Assembly: GCA_947302715.1 (NCBI GenBank)
Contig: CAMYVY010000003.1
Span: forward strand, 57,140 to 121,139
Length of the DNA: 64,000 nucleotides
Direction of reading: 5' to 3'
From: an uncultured Clostridia bacterium
Lineage (GTDB): Bacteria; Bacillota; Clostridia; Peptostreptococcales; Anaerovoracaceae
The notes under the pieces are model-generated. The model had not been told where the DNA came from. It did no database searches and saw nothing but the letters and a program-made list of their open reading frames with translations. A program made the translations under genes and the position numbers. How positions within the stretch are numbered: position 1 is the first letter of the stretch; every line of letters begins with the position of its first letter. Below are positions 8,342 through 18,190 of the stretch, piece after piece.

Positions 8342-10414
8342 TTATATCTTCACACGCATATATGCCAGGCCCTGCTCTATTCCGGCCTTGTAATTTACTT
8401 CAGTCTTCATCGGACTATAGGTGGTTCCATAGTATGTGGACTTACTATACTTGCCGTGCATGCTCCACTCCGGATCGTAGACGAGTCCGTTTACTTCTGC
8501 CCAGCCGTGACCACCGCTGTTGCATCCATAGACTTCCGTATATCCAATCGCTTTTGCCATGAACGCAAAAGCCGCACCATAGCTAAAGCAGTTTCCGCCA
8601 CCGTCAACAAAGATGTCATTCGCATAAGTAATTACCCAGTCAGTTCCTCTGTAGTGAGGGATTCTCGGATTGTATTCTTTGTAGCTTGTGGTTAAGTGGT
8701 CCCAGCACTTTTTGAGTTTTTGTTCCATGGTCATGCTGCTGTTGGTTATCTTGGCTACGACCGCAAGAGCTCTGTTTAAGGTCTTATCTTTTTCAGATGA
8801 TACCTTGGTCGCTATTCCATTAATTATATTCCATTTCGATTTATTCCATGTATACGCTTTGCATACACCGAAATCCTTTTTTCCTCCGGTTATATATATG
8901 TATTTTCCATCCTCTTTTACCAGGCCTTCACTAATTCCGACGGTATCATTTCCAAAATAGTAGGTTGCGTTTCCGATGGTCTTGCTTTCCTTCTTCGAAA
9001 AGCTTCCATTATCGTAGACAAAGTACTTTTTCCCTCCTATTGTTAGGAGCCCGGACTTTTTTTCGAGGTCTAAAGTCTTTCCTATGGCATCGTCCTCCAC
9101 GGCAAGAACTCCGCCCAATACCGTTATGGCCTTTATGGCATTGCTGTTTCTTATGTAGTTAAAGGCCCTTTGGAATCCCACTTTTCTGGATGACAGAAGT
9201 ATGGGCATATTTCTTTCGTTGGCTAAAACGCCGCCCACTAAAGCATCCTGATAGCTGTCTCCGGTGGCGAGTCCCACTTCCTCCGTTTCTCCGTAGAATT
9301 CCTTCGCTATGTTTATAGCGGTATCGTATCTGTCGTTCCCGGAGATTCTTGTTACCTTTCCGTAGCTTGATAAATCCTTCTCCACCGACTCGCTAACGGC
9401 CTTTGTTCCTCCTATTACATAGATTTCCTGTCCCGGAGTAAAGTTCTCGGTGAGGAATGTTTTTTGTTCACTGCTAAGGTTGTCCCTTACAAGGAGAATC
9501 GGCTTACCGACGGAGGCTGCGCTTAGTGCGTCCGGATAATTGTTTCCGGTTGCAACAACAAGGTCTTCTCCCTCTATTCCCGCTTCCTTAAGTACTTCGA
9601 TATTTGTCAGTACCGCTGTTTCTCCGGCAAGTCTTACTACCTCTGCAATTTCAGATAGTTTGTCGGATATGGCTTGAGATATGGCCTCTATTCCACCAAG
9701 GACATATATGTTTCCTTCGCTGTTTATGTTGTCTTTTATGTATTCAATGACAGTGTCGTTTATTGCTACTGCCTCTTCCGTGTTTTCTTTTTTAACAAGA
9801 AGGATTGGTGCCTCCTTTTCGACTGCCAGATAATTTCCGGACACAGCATCCCTGTAATTGTCGCTTCTTGCTACGATTACCGTATTGAATTTTTCTACGC
9901 CAAGGTCGGTTTTCAGTTCATCGGAAACCTTGATGGCTGTATCTATTGAATTGTCTCCGGCAATTCGCTCGATTCCCGGAGTGATCATTCTCGGTTCCTT
10001 CGGTTGTTCATGCTGTTCCGGTTGCTCAGGCTGTTCGCCTTGCTCGGCCGATTCGCCCTGCTGTCCTTGTTCGGACTCCTCGGACTGTTCCTGCTGACCT
10101 GTCTTCTCGCCCTCTTCGCCCTGCTCGCTCTGCTCTACCGGTTCAGACTGCTGTACTTGCTGTCCTTGCTGTCCTTGTTCGGACTCCCCAGACTGCTCTT
10201 GCTGACTTGTCTGATTAACTTGACCTGCCTGTTCGGACCCTTCAGATTTCCCCTCTGAAGAGTTTTTCTCAGTTACTTCCTCTACTGTAGCAGCACCGAC
10301 TTCGGCATCGGGTACTTGCTCCTCAGCAAACACCGCATTACCCGATATGGCTATGAAAAAACAAACTACAAAGAGTAAAATCCCCGATTTTATTTGATTG
10401 ATTTTCCGTATCAT
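8342..10414 (-). CDS. Secreted surface protein: low-complexity Q/E/S/G linker, three CWB2 repeats, linker, transglutaminase-like domain
   Basis: 690 aa; signal peptide; CWB2 motifs (RIAGDNSIDTAIKVSDEL, YVLGGIEAIS, RISGNDRYDTAINIA); Cys-His-Asp pattern GGNCFSYGAAFAFMAKAIGY...HGWAEVNGLVYDPEW. Confidence 0.88.
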   Translation of the reverse strand: MIRKINQIKSGILLFVVCFFIAISGNAVFAEEQVPDAEVGAATVEEVTEKNSSEGKSEGSEQAGQVNQTSQQEQSGESEQGQQGQQVQQSEPVEQSEQGEEGEKTGQQEQSEESEQGQQGESAEQGEQPEQPEQHEQPKEPRMITPGIERIAGDNSIDTAIKVSDELKTDLGVEKFNTVIVARSDNYRDAVSGNYLAVEKEAPILLVKKENTEEAVAINDTVIEYIKDNINSEGNIYVLGGIEAISQAISDKLSEIAEVVRLAGETAVLTNIEVLKEAGIEGEDLVVATGNNYPDALSAASVGKPILLVRDNLSSEQKTFLTENFTPGQEIYVIGGTKAVSESVEKDLSSYGKVTRISGNDRYDTAINIAKEFYGETEEVGLATGDSYQDALVGGVLANERNMPILLSSRKVGFQRAFNYIRNSNAIKAITVLGGVLAVEDDAIGKTLDLEKKSGLLTIGGKKYFVYDNGSFSKKESKTIGNATYYFGNDTVGISEGLVKEDGKYIYITGGKKDFGVCKAYTWNKSKWNIINGIATKVSSEKDKTLNRALAVVAKITNSSMTMEQKLKKCWDHLTTSYKEYNPRIPHYRGTDWVITYANDIFVDGGGNCFSYGAAFAFMAKAIGYTEVYGCNSGGHGWAEVNGLVYDPEWSMHGKYSKSTYYGTTYSPMKTEVNYKAGIEQGLAYMRVKI

Positions 10415-10575
10415 GATGAAATTATCCTTTACCTACAATCATCCTAAATAGCTTTAACCGGCATTAACAATGTTATCACACCGGAGTGATGTTTTCAATC
10501 ATGCGAAGGCTTTGGCGGCCTGTCCTTTATAAGTTTTAATTTGCCAGGACTTGCCCTTTCGATTATAATTTCAGT

Positions 10576-11154
10576 ATGAGTATTTTGAAGATTTATACGG
10601 ATGGAGCTTGCTCCGGAAATCAGAATGAAGAAAATCTCGGCGGTTGGGGTGCCATCCTTGAATTTGGCGAAAATATCAAGGAGCTTCATGGTGGTGAGCC
10701 GAACACAACCAACAACCGAATGGAGCTGACTGCGGTTATAGAAGCATTCAAGGCCTTAAAGCGCGATGGACTTAAGGTTCAGGTGTTCACCGACAGCTCC
10801 TATGTTGCCAATTGCTTTAGGGAGAGCTGGCATGTTACCTGGAGAAAAAACGGTTGGAAAAATGCGAAGAAAGAGCCTGTGGAGAACCGCGAACTCTGGG
10901 AGGATCTTCTTTCACTTGTTGAAAAGAACAGCGTAATATTTTACAGGGTAAAGGGTCATGTGAATTTAGATTCACCCGGCACCAACCTGGAAGCGCACTA
11001 TGCAAAATTCAGAGAAATGAATGGCGCGGGATTTACCTACGACGACTTTCTCTATATAACCAAAATGAACAACCGGGCTGACGCCCTCGCCAATGAAGGA
11101 ATAGACGAAATCAGATCAGGCAATGGGGAGGCAGTAAGAGATGAAGTTAATTAA
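10576..11154 (+). CDS. rnhA: Ribonuclease HI family protein
   Basis: 192 aa; IYTDGACSGNQNEENLGGWGAIL, NRMELTAVIEAFKALK, VFTDSSYV, NRADALANEG. Confidence 0.85.
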   Translation: MSILKIYTDGACSGNQNEENLGGWGAILEFGENIKELHGGEPNTTNNRMELTAVIEAFKALKRDGLKVQVFTDSSYVANCFRESWHVTWRKNGWKNAKKEPVENRELWEDLLSLVEKNSVIFYRVKGHVNLDSPGTNLEAHYAKFREMNGAGFTYDDFLYITKMNNRADALANEGIDEIRSGNGEAVRDEVN

Positions 11155-12184
11155 AGTTCAGGCATCCAGACCCTATGACATACTAATTGAAAAGGGTTCC
11201 ATATTTGACGTGTCCAGATTCATTCCTGATGTTTTTGCTCCTCCGAGAAAAATCTGCGTGATTACCGACAGCACCGTCGGGTTGCAGTACGCCGAAGGTG
11301 TAATATCCAACCTTAAAGAGGCGGGCTATGATACCTTTAAAATTTCATTTCCTGCAGGTGAACATTCGAAGACAATTACTACTTATTCGAGCATCATCGA
11401 GGCTTTGGGAGATGAAGGCTTTACTCGCGGTGACTTGGTGCTTGGATTGGGCGGTGGGACCGTTGGTGACATAGCGGGCTTTGTTGCCGGAACCTATATG
11501 CGCGGAGTAAACTACATCTATGTGCCCACCACGCTTCTTGCCATTATAGATTCTTCACTCGGCGGAAAAACCGGGATAAATATGCTCGGCGGTAAAAACC
11601 TTGCCGGCGTGTTTTGGACTCCGTCTATTGTGGTCGTTGATCCGCAAGTTTTAGATACCCTTTCGGAGGATAGCCTTAGAGACGGTCTGGCCGAGGCATT
11701 GAAAACCGCTATCATTTCCGATTCGGGCTTGGTAGGTGCGATAAAGGACAGAAACTATACATATGTTATAGACCGTTGTATTTCCATTAAAAGGCCTCTC
11801 GTTGAGGTGGATGAATATGACACAGGACTCAGGCAGCTCCTTAGTTTTGGCCAAACCATCGGTAATTGCCTGGAGAAATTGTCATCCTTCAGCATCTCTC
11901 ACGGGGAAGCTATAGCCAAGGGATTGGTCGCAGAGTCACGGGCAGCATACCAATCCGGATACAGCAAAACAGATGTTACGGGAGAAATCACAAGGCTCCT
12001 AAGCGACTTCGATTTTGATACCGATATTAATTACGACCCGGAGGACATTTATAGGCTTGCGCTAATGGATAAAAAAATACGGGACGGCTTTGTGAATATA
12101 GTCGTCCCGGAAGTTATCGGAAAATGCGCGATAAGAAAAATCAGACTTTCCGATTATGAAGATTACATTATGTCCGCTTTTTAA
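11141..12184 (+). CDS. aroB: 3-dehydroquinate synthase
   Basis: 347 aa; FPAGEHSKT, GLGGGTVGDIAGFVAGTYMRGVNYIYVPTTLLAIIDSSLGGKTGIN, SHGEAIAKGL. Confidence 0.93.
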   Translation: MKLIKVQASRPYDILIEKGSIFDVSRFIPDVFAPPRKICVITDSTVGLQYAEGVISNLKEAGYDTFKISFPAGEHSKTITTYSSIIEALGDEGFTRGDLVLGLGGGTVGDIAGFVAGTYMRGVNYIYVPTTLLAIIDSSLGGKTGINMLGGKNLAGVFWTPSIVVVDPQVLDTLSEDSLRDGLAEALKTAIISDSGLVGAIKDRNYTYVIDRCISIKRPLVEVDEYDTGLRQLLSFGQTIGNCLEKLSSFSISHGEAIAKGLVAESRAAYQSGYSKTDVTGEITRLLSDFDFDTDINYDPEDIYRLALMDKKIRDGFVNIVVPEVIGKCAIRKIRLSDYEDYIMSAF

Positions 12185-12199
12185 AATGAACGGATTGAA

Positions 12200-14197
12200 T
12201 TAATTGCTTACGCCGTGATGCGCCGTCGGTGAGCTTGTGTTCAGAGCGAGGAAAACATACCCGTTACTCTGCCCCCATTTGATTACATCTTCGATGGCAT
12301 CAACCGTGTAGTATTTGATGTCGTGGCATAGGACCACGGCATTTTTCATTCCTGAAACTCCGTTTATTATGTTTCTGTATACACCGCCGGATGTCGTCGT
12401 TCCACCGGCATCGTTGCAGTCCACGTTCCAGTCGAAATATGCCCATCCTCTTTCCGCACACTGGCGAGTAAGCGTTGTCATGATTCCGTATGAATACGCT
12501 CTTGATATGGTGTTGGAGGATCCTCCGGGGAACCTTAGGAGCTTGGTCGTTTTACCGGTTTGTTCCTTGATGACTTTATTGCATGCCTCAACGTCTGCCC
12601 AGAAGTTCGCAGTGCTGCTGTAGCAATAGCTGTAGTCATGTGATTTGGTGTGATTGCCGATTGCATGGCCACTTCTAAATGCTTTTCCGATGCAGTAGTT
12701 ATATGCAGGTCTGTTTGCGTTTACAAAGAATGTTGCTTTGGCTCCATATTTGTCGAGTATGTCTATAAGCCGGCTTGTATATGGTCCGGGTCCATCATCA
12801 AAGGTCAGGTAGATTACCTTGCTTGGCTTGCTTAAGGTTCCGTCCTTTGCTGCAATCCAAGTCTGCCCGTCCTTCGTGAAGGTTGTACTTTTAACCATCA
12901 CGCCCTTTGAATTCATGTAATACTGGCTTCCTCCGCTGGAAATGATTTCGTTCTTTTTGATGCTGTAATTGGAATCGGCAAAATACTTTTTCCCGCCGAT
13001 GGAGAGGAATCCGTTCTTCTTGCTTCCGTCAGTTTTAATTCCAACCGCGTCTTGATCAACCGCCTTTTCTCCACCGAGGATTGTTACGGATTTTATATTA
13101 TTGCCCGTTATGTATTTATACGACTCCTCGAATTTCTCGCTTCTGTTTGTGAGAAGAAGTGGCGCTGCCTTTGCATATGCAAGCACACTTCCGGAAAGGC
13201 CGTCCCTAAAGGATTTGGTCGTTGCAATCAAAGCTTGATTTGCATTGGGATAGAAAGTTTTCGCAATGGCTGTTGCCGTGCTGTAGGAGTCCTTTCCATA
13301 TATTCTTGTCACGTTGGATGTATAATGTCTAAGCTGTCCCTCTATCGACTCCGAAACGGCAACCGGGCCCCCTGCTATGAAGACCTTGCTGTCTTGTGTT
13401 AGGTATTCGGCAAGGAACAAAAGCTGCTTGGCGCCAATTCCTTCGTGAACCAAAAGTATCGGAAGACCTGTGGTCGATGCGGCAAGTGCGTCCTGGAATG
13501 ACTTACCGGAGCAGACAATCAGGTTTGTTCCCCTCTCTAACTTCATTCCGTTTAATACCTCAAGATTCGATTCGTATCTGTTGAATCCTGAGTACCTAAT
13601 TACGTTTCCGAAGGCGCTTACTTGATTTTCAAGTTCCTCGGATACAGCAAGATTGCCTCCCACGATATATATCGTTCCGTCCGGCACGAGATTGTTTCTT
13701 ACATACTCCACCGCTTGTCGCGCATTTCCGCCTGGAACAAGAATCACCGGAGCGAGTTTTCTTGCCGCAAAAGAACTCGCAGAAAGCGCGTCGGGGAAGT
13801 TTCTTCCGGAAGCGAGGACAATGGTTTTAAATCTTGATACTCCCAATTCCTTTTTTAGTGCATTGGCAATCGCAATCGACGTTTCGTATCCTGTCTGACC
13901 ATATATTCTTGTTGTTCCAGTCGCGGCAGGAGCCGGCACAGGGCGCGGTTCATCTTTCGGTTCCGCCGGTTTTTGCGGTTCCGTTGGTTCCTGTATCGGA
14001 TCAGGTTGCTCGGTATTTATAGTTTCCGTGGGATTCTGCGATTCCTCAATTGGATCTGTCTGCCAGGGTTCGGGCTGCTCGGTCTCTTCGGCGTAAGCGA
14101 TTGAGGTCGCCATTCCGGTAAGTATTAAACACATGGTAAGCAGGACCATTAACGCCTTTACTAGTCCGCTTGTTTTGCAATTGGCTTTGATGCTCAT
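12200..14197 (-). CDS. Secreted surface protein: CWB2 repeats plus polysaccharide deacetylase (NodB) domain
   Basis: 665 aa; signal peptide; CWB2 motifs; VIYLTFDDGPGPYTSRLIDIL, SGHAIGNHTKSHDYSY, LLRFPGGSSN. Confidence 0.9.
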   Translation of the reverse strand: MSIKANCKTSGLVKALMVLLTMCLILTGMATSIAYAEETEQPEPWQTDPIEESQNPTETINTEQPDPIQEPTEPQKPAEPKDEPRPVPAPAATGTTRIYGQTGYETSIAIANALKKELGVSRFKTIVLASGRNFPDALSASSFAARKLAPVILVPGGNARQAVEYVRNNLVPDGTIYIVGGNLAVSEELENQVSAFGNVIRYSGFNRYESNLEVLNGMKLERGTNLIVCSGKSFQDALAASTTGLPILLVHEGIGAKQLLFLAEYLTQDSKVFIAGGPVAVSESIEGQLRHYTSNVTRIYGKDSYSTATAIAKTFYPNANQALIATTKSFRDGLSGSVLAYAKAAPLLLTNRSEKFEESYKYITGNNIKSVTILGGEKAVDQDAVGIKTDGSKKNGFLSIGGKKYFADSNYSIKKNEIISSGGSQYYMNSKGVMVKSTTFTKDGQTWIAAKDGTLSKPSKVIYLTFDDGPGPYTSRLIDILDKYGAKATFFVNANRPAYNYCIGKAFRSGHAIGNHTKSHDYSYCYSSTANFWADVEACNKVIKEQTGKTTKLLRFPGGSSNTISRAYSYGIMTTLTRQCAERGWAYFDWNVDCNDAGGTTTSGGVYRNIINGVSGMKNAVVLCHDIKYYTVDAIEDVIKWGQSNGYVFLALNTSSPTAHHGVSN

Positions 14198-14316
14198 CTT
14201 TTTCTCCTGAAGAAGTTCTTTCCGCTTCTTTCTTTGTTATAAAACTACAATTTAACTTCGCAATTCCATATTATTTTACTCGATTAAGCAAGTCAATATA
14301 TGTTATACTTTATTTA

Positions 14317-14826
14317 ATGAAAATTAAGATTTTAGCAATAGGAAAACTGAAGGAAAGGTATTGGACGGAGGCTCAAGCTGAGTATTTAAAACGGCTTAAG
14401 CCATATTGTGATGCAGAGGTTATCGAACTAAAGGAGAGTAAGCTTTCGGGAAGCAATGTCTCTCAGGAGAACCAAGTAATAGAAGAAGAGGGAAAATATA
14501 TTTTGGACTATTTGTCAAAATCGACAAAGCTCGGTTCCTCTGCTTCGACGGAGACTTTTGTCGTTACGCTTGAGATTTCCGGAAAGCGCTTTTCCTCCGA
14601 AGAATTGGCCGACAAAATAAACACCCTTGCATCGAGGGATGGCAAGAGCGAAATCGTTTTTGTTATTGGGGGAAGCTTGGGTTTATCTCCCAAGGTGAGC
14701 AAGATAGCCGACCTTCATCTTTCGTTTTCGGATATGACATTCCCGCATCAAATGATGCGCGTGATTTTGTTGGAACAGGTTTATAGAAGTTTCAAGATCA
14801 TCAGAGGAGAGACCTATCACAAGTGA
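14317..14826 (+). CDS. rlmH: 23S rRNA pseudouridine-1915 N3-methyltransferase
   Basis: 169 aa; MKIKILAIGKLKERYW, FVIGGSLGLSPKV, LSFSDMTFPHQMMRVILLEQVYRSFKIIRGETYHK. Confidence 0.95.
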   Translation: MKIKILAIGKLKERYWTEAQAEYLKRLKPYCDAEVIELKESKLSGSNVSQENQVIEEEGKYILDYLSKSTKLGSSASTETFVVTLEISGKRFSSEELADKINTLASRDGKSEIVFVIGGSLGLSPKVSKIADLHLSFSDMTFPHQMMRVILLEQVYRSFKIIRGETYHK

Positions 14827-15665
14827 TTCGATAAATCCGCAAACTCCTTTAGCGATAAGGTCTCGGCTCTACGCATCGGATCAATACCGGCGCATTTAAG
14901 TGCTGCCAGAATTTTTTCTTTTTCTATTCCCGTCGACAAAAGTGAATTGGATAGAGTTTTCCTTCTTTGGCCGAAGCCGGCTTTTACCAAAGCGAAGAAG
15001 CGCTCTTTGTCATTTACATCTACCGTTGGTTTTTCAAGTACCCTTAGTTTTAATACCTCGGAATCCACCTTTGGTGCGGGAAAAAAACTGTCCCTCGGAA
15101 CTTCTACAACTCTTTCGACTTCGCAGTAAAACTGAACCGCAACGCTAAGCGCTCCAAAGGTCTTTGATCCCGGGTTTGCCACGATTCTTTCCGCAACTTC
15201 CTTTTGCATCATTATGGTTATGGATTCCGTTGGCACTCCATTTTCCAGAAGGTCAGTGATGATGGGAGTCGTAATGTAGTATGGAAGGTTTCCCAATACC
15301 TTAACATTCCTCGGTGCCTCCGGATTTTTTTCTTCTATAATCTTTTTTAGGTCAACTTTTAGAACATCATCATTTATGATTTCGACGTTATTGTATTCCG
15401 CCAAAGTGTACTTAAGGACCGGAATAAGACTTTTATCAAGTTCTACTGCGACTACTCTTCCTGCCCTCTTGGCTATTTCGTAAGTTAGCACACCTATCCC
15501 CGGTCCAATTTCTATGACCAAGTCGTCACCGGTTATTTCGGCGGCGTCTGCCATTGATGTAATCACCGAATTATCCAGCAGAAAATTTTGCCCCAGGCTT
15601 TTCGCATTTTTAAACCCAAAGGTTTTCTGTATGTATTTGATTGTGGATACCGAACAAAGATCCAT
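14817..15665 (-). CDS. rsmA: 16S rRNA dimethyladenosine transferase
   Basis: 282 aa; SLGQNFLLD, VIEIGPGIGVLTYEIAKRA, VLGNLPYYITTPII. Confidence 0.95.
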   Translation of the reverse strand: MDLCSVSTIKYIQKTFGFKNAKSLGQNFLLDNSVITSMADAAEITGDDLVIEIGPGIGVLTYEIAKRAGRVVAVELDKSLIPVLKYTLAEYNNVEIINDDVLKVDLKKIIEEKNPEAPRNVKVLGNLPYYITTPIITDLLENGVPTESITIMMQKEVAERIVANPGSKTFGALSVAVQFYCEVERVVEVPRDSFFPAPKVDSEVLKLRVLEKPTVDVNDKERFFALVKAGFGQRRKTLSNSLLSTGIEKEKILAALKCAGIDPMRRAETLSLKEFADLSNHL

Positions 15666-15680
15666 TTTGTTTCACTTTCT

Positions 15681-16310
15681 CTAATTATCTTTTGAGACTA
15701 TTTTTTTCATTGCACGTAAAAACTCATCACGTGGAATATTCATTTCATTTAATACTTTAAGAAGGGATTTTCCGTTGTAGTATCCAATCCCCAGAGCTTC
15801 TCCGAGCGCTTCTCTGTTTTCCTTGGCATCGGCTGTTCCCACAAGGCTCCATTTATCAAGGTCTGTCAGGGTAAACATTTCATTTTTTTCGTCACCCTGA
15901 GACCCCTCGGAAATAGTGGCGCGCGCCTTTGACAATGCTTCTCTTATGTCCTCAGGTGATGCATTCTCGATTCCGATATCTATGTATTTTTTTTCGTCTT
16001 TGTTTTTAGCACCTTTGGTGTCTCTGGAATTATGCTCTTTTTTACCCGCCTGCCTTACGGAAAGGAAGGCCTCCTTGGCCTCGGGATATCTTTCCTTTAG
16101 TTTTCTTCTTATCTCCTTTCCCGCATGATCCGGGTCGGTAAATATTATGAGACCATATTCTTCATATGCGTTATCCAGTCGTCGCCACGTATCTTCCGAA
16201 ATACCAAAGCCGTGCGTTTCGATTGTCACGGCACGCACGGCTCTTTTTATCGCGTTGGTATCATCTCTTCCTTCAACCACAATTATCTCTTTTATTTTAT
16301 CAAGCTCCAT
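15681..16310 (-). CDS. rnmV: Ribonuclease M5 (TOPRIM)
   Basis: 209 aa; IIVVEGRDDTNAIKRA, IIFTDPDHAGKEIRRKL; adjacent to rsmA as in other Firmicutes. Confidence 0.9.
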   Translation of the reverse strand: MELDKIKEIIVVEGRDDTNAIKRAVRAVTIETHGFGISEDTWRRLDNAYEEYGLIIFTDPDHAGKEIRRKLKERYPEAKEAFLSVRQAGKKEHNSRDTKGAKNKDEKKYIDIGIENASPEDIREALSKARATISEGSQGDEKNEMFTLTDLDKWSLVGTADAKENREALGEALGIGYYNGKSLLKVLNEMNIPRDEFLRAMKKIVSKDN

Positions 16311-16325
16311 TAGGCAGCCCTCACA

Positions 16326-16916
16326 TCAGCCTTCGTATCCGGTTTCTTCGGAACTCGTTTCTTCCGTATACTCTTCACTTGTTGTTTCTTCCGTGGTGCC
16401 TTCTTCCCAGGTTTCTTCAGTATATTCCGGCTCCGTTTGTTCTTCGGTATATTCTGGTTCCGTAGTCTCCTCCGTATACTCTGTCTCGACTTGTCCCTCT
16501 TCCTGATATACCTGCTCGGTGGTTGGCTGGACTACTTCCTCGGTGGTTGGCTGCTGAGGTGCCACTCCCTCGGGTGCAGGTATTACAGAATTCTCATCGT
16601 CGGAATTGGCGCCCTCCGGTCTTGGGTCGCTACCGTTTAAAATAAACAGCACCTCTCCCGGTTTTATCATCTTTAAAAGTTTTCTTGCTTGCTCTTCTAT
16701 ATAGTCAAGGTCATCAACGCCTTGGAGCTCCGCGTTTAATTCATCCTTCTTCGTTTGAAGTTCCTGCTCCTGGGCAGTCAATCTGTTTTGTTCTATGCGA
16801 AGATCAACTATGTTTTTGACCACAACCAAAATGGCAACGAAAAGAAACAATATGATCACAAGGATTAATATCCTTGTTCTGCTCATGCTTTTTGATTTAG
16901 TTTTTCTTTCAGCCAT
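16326..16916 (-). CDS. FtsB/DivIC-like septum-formation protein with a T/E/Y-rich repetitive tail
   Basis: 196 aa; single TM, coiled coil (QNRLTAQEQELQTKKDELNAELQ), EEQARKLLKMIKPGEVLF, tail TEETTEPEYTEEQTEPEYTEET. Confidence 0.75.
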   Translation of the reverse strand: MAERKTKSKSMSRTRILILVIILFLFVAILVVVKNIVDLRIEQNRLTAQEQELQTKKDELNAELQGVDDLDYIEEQARKLLKMIKPGEVLFILNGSDPRPEGANSDDENSVIPAPEGVAPQQPTTEEVVQPTTEQVYQEEGQVETEYTEETTEPEYTEEQTEPEYTEETWEEGTTEETTSEEYTEETSSEETGYEG

Positions 16917-18178
16917 ATTTCTGCTTCTCCCCTGCGTTCATCTCTACAGTCACAAGGTCCACCCATTTCCGCAAGTCCCGTGTCGTTGCATCTGGTGCAT
17001 CGATATCTCGGGTCGGTGTAGTTTACATCGTAACCGTTTTCAACAAGAGCAATTGCTCTATCCTCATTCAATCTCTCAAGCTTTTCATTTAAGGCTGCCC
17101 CTTGATTGTCATCCTTGCTGAGCAATGACTTTGCCAACCTTATGCCAATATCCCTCATACTTTCATCGATTTCCTTTATTTCCGGAACCTCCAGATATAC
17201 CTGCTGCCTTCTTTCCTCTGCTTCTCGGTCCGCAGTTTCCCTTAGGAAATCGTAGTATTCCTTTAGAACCGTATTTGAAACCTTTGGTGTTTCATTTACG
17301 TCTCGTTTATCTTTTATCGCTTCCGTCTGCCAGTTTGTCAGAACAGTGTTTACATACTTGATGTTTGGATTGCTTATTCCGGCTGTCCTGCTGCAAGCTT
17401 CGAGGACCTTGTCCATTTTGTATCCCATGTCGTCGAACCATATATCCATGATTCTCTTTTCTTCCTCGGTTGGGTTTCTTGATAATCCAAGCGCCTGCAT
17501 TACCCTTCTGTATCTTACATATTTCTGGTCGTATTCCTCTATGTAATTCTGAACTTTTTCCTGTGTGTTCAGGCCTTGCTCCAGCCACGCCTCTATGACT
17601 GCAGAGATGTAATTGAAGCTGCTTTTTCCCTTTCCTATACAGTATTCGATACCTTGGAGAACAACCTCCGGCGGTGCCTTCATGTCCTCCACCCATGATA
17701 TCACGGTTTGCAGTTCTGTTACACTTAGCGGTCTGGCAAGCTTCCTTTCGATTTGTTCAAGCAATGTACGAAGGGCTTCGTTTCCAAAGGCGCTTCCCGA
17801 TGCTGCTGAGTCCGCTCCGGTTCCGATAGCAAATCCGTTCTGCGATTCTTCCCCTTGTTCATCAAAAAGCTGTTCCTTGAGGTTCAGGAATTCAACGCTA
17901 AAATCAAAGCGACCTTCGCCATCTAAGTATCTTTTCTTTACGGCGCCACAGTCCTCCCAGTAATCCCAGGCTTCGAGTATTCTTGGTTCGGAGATGGCAA
18001 GGTTACCCGCCATTTCTTCCGGCGTCATGCTTTCTCCGTTTTCTGCAAGGAAACGGGCATAGAAATAGACCTTCACAAAGTCACCCGGTGCATCCGGCAT
18101 TAACTCTGCTATAAAGAAATTCTCTATTTGTATGTCGCCCAGGTATGGGTTGTTGACTTTTGATTTTAGATATTTCAT
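16883..18178 (-). CDS. DnaD-domain helicase-loader/primosome-like protein
   Basis: 431 aa; DnaD-like blocks (LSVTELQTVISWVEDMKAPPEVVLQGIEYCIGKGKSSFNYISAVIEAWLEQGL) and C-terminal Cys cluster (CTRCNDTGLAEMGGPCDC); upstream neighbour is dnaB. Confidence 0.72.
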   Translation of the reverse strand: MKYLKSKVNNPYLGDIQIENFFIAELMPDAPGDFVKVYFYARFLAENGESMTPEEMAGNLAISEPRILEAWDYWEDCGAVKKRYLDGEGRFDFSVEFLNLKEQLFDEQGEESQNGFAIGTGADSAASGSAFGNEALRTLLEQIERKLARPLSVTELQTVISWVEDMKAPPEVVLQGIEYCIGKGKSSFNYISAVIEAWLEQGLNTQEKVQNYIEEYDQKYVRYRRVMQALGLSRNPTEEEKRIMDIWFDDMGYKMDKVLEACSRTAGISNPNIKYVNTVLTNWQTEAIKDKRDVNETPKVSNTVLKEYYDFLRETADREAEERRQQVYLEVPEIKEIDESMRDIGIRLAKSLLSKDDNQGAALNEKLERLNEDRAIALVENGYDVNYTDPRYRCTRCNDTGLAEMGGPCDCRDERRGEAEIWLKEKLNQKA

Positions 18179-18190
18179 TTAAATTCTCAA

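Noticed and set aside
10576-11154. Novel RNase H variant because of a ~25-aa C-terminal insertion
   Set aside because: The insertion is visible, but similar extended RNase HI proteins likely exist in Clostridia; not enough evidence for novelty without alignment.
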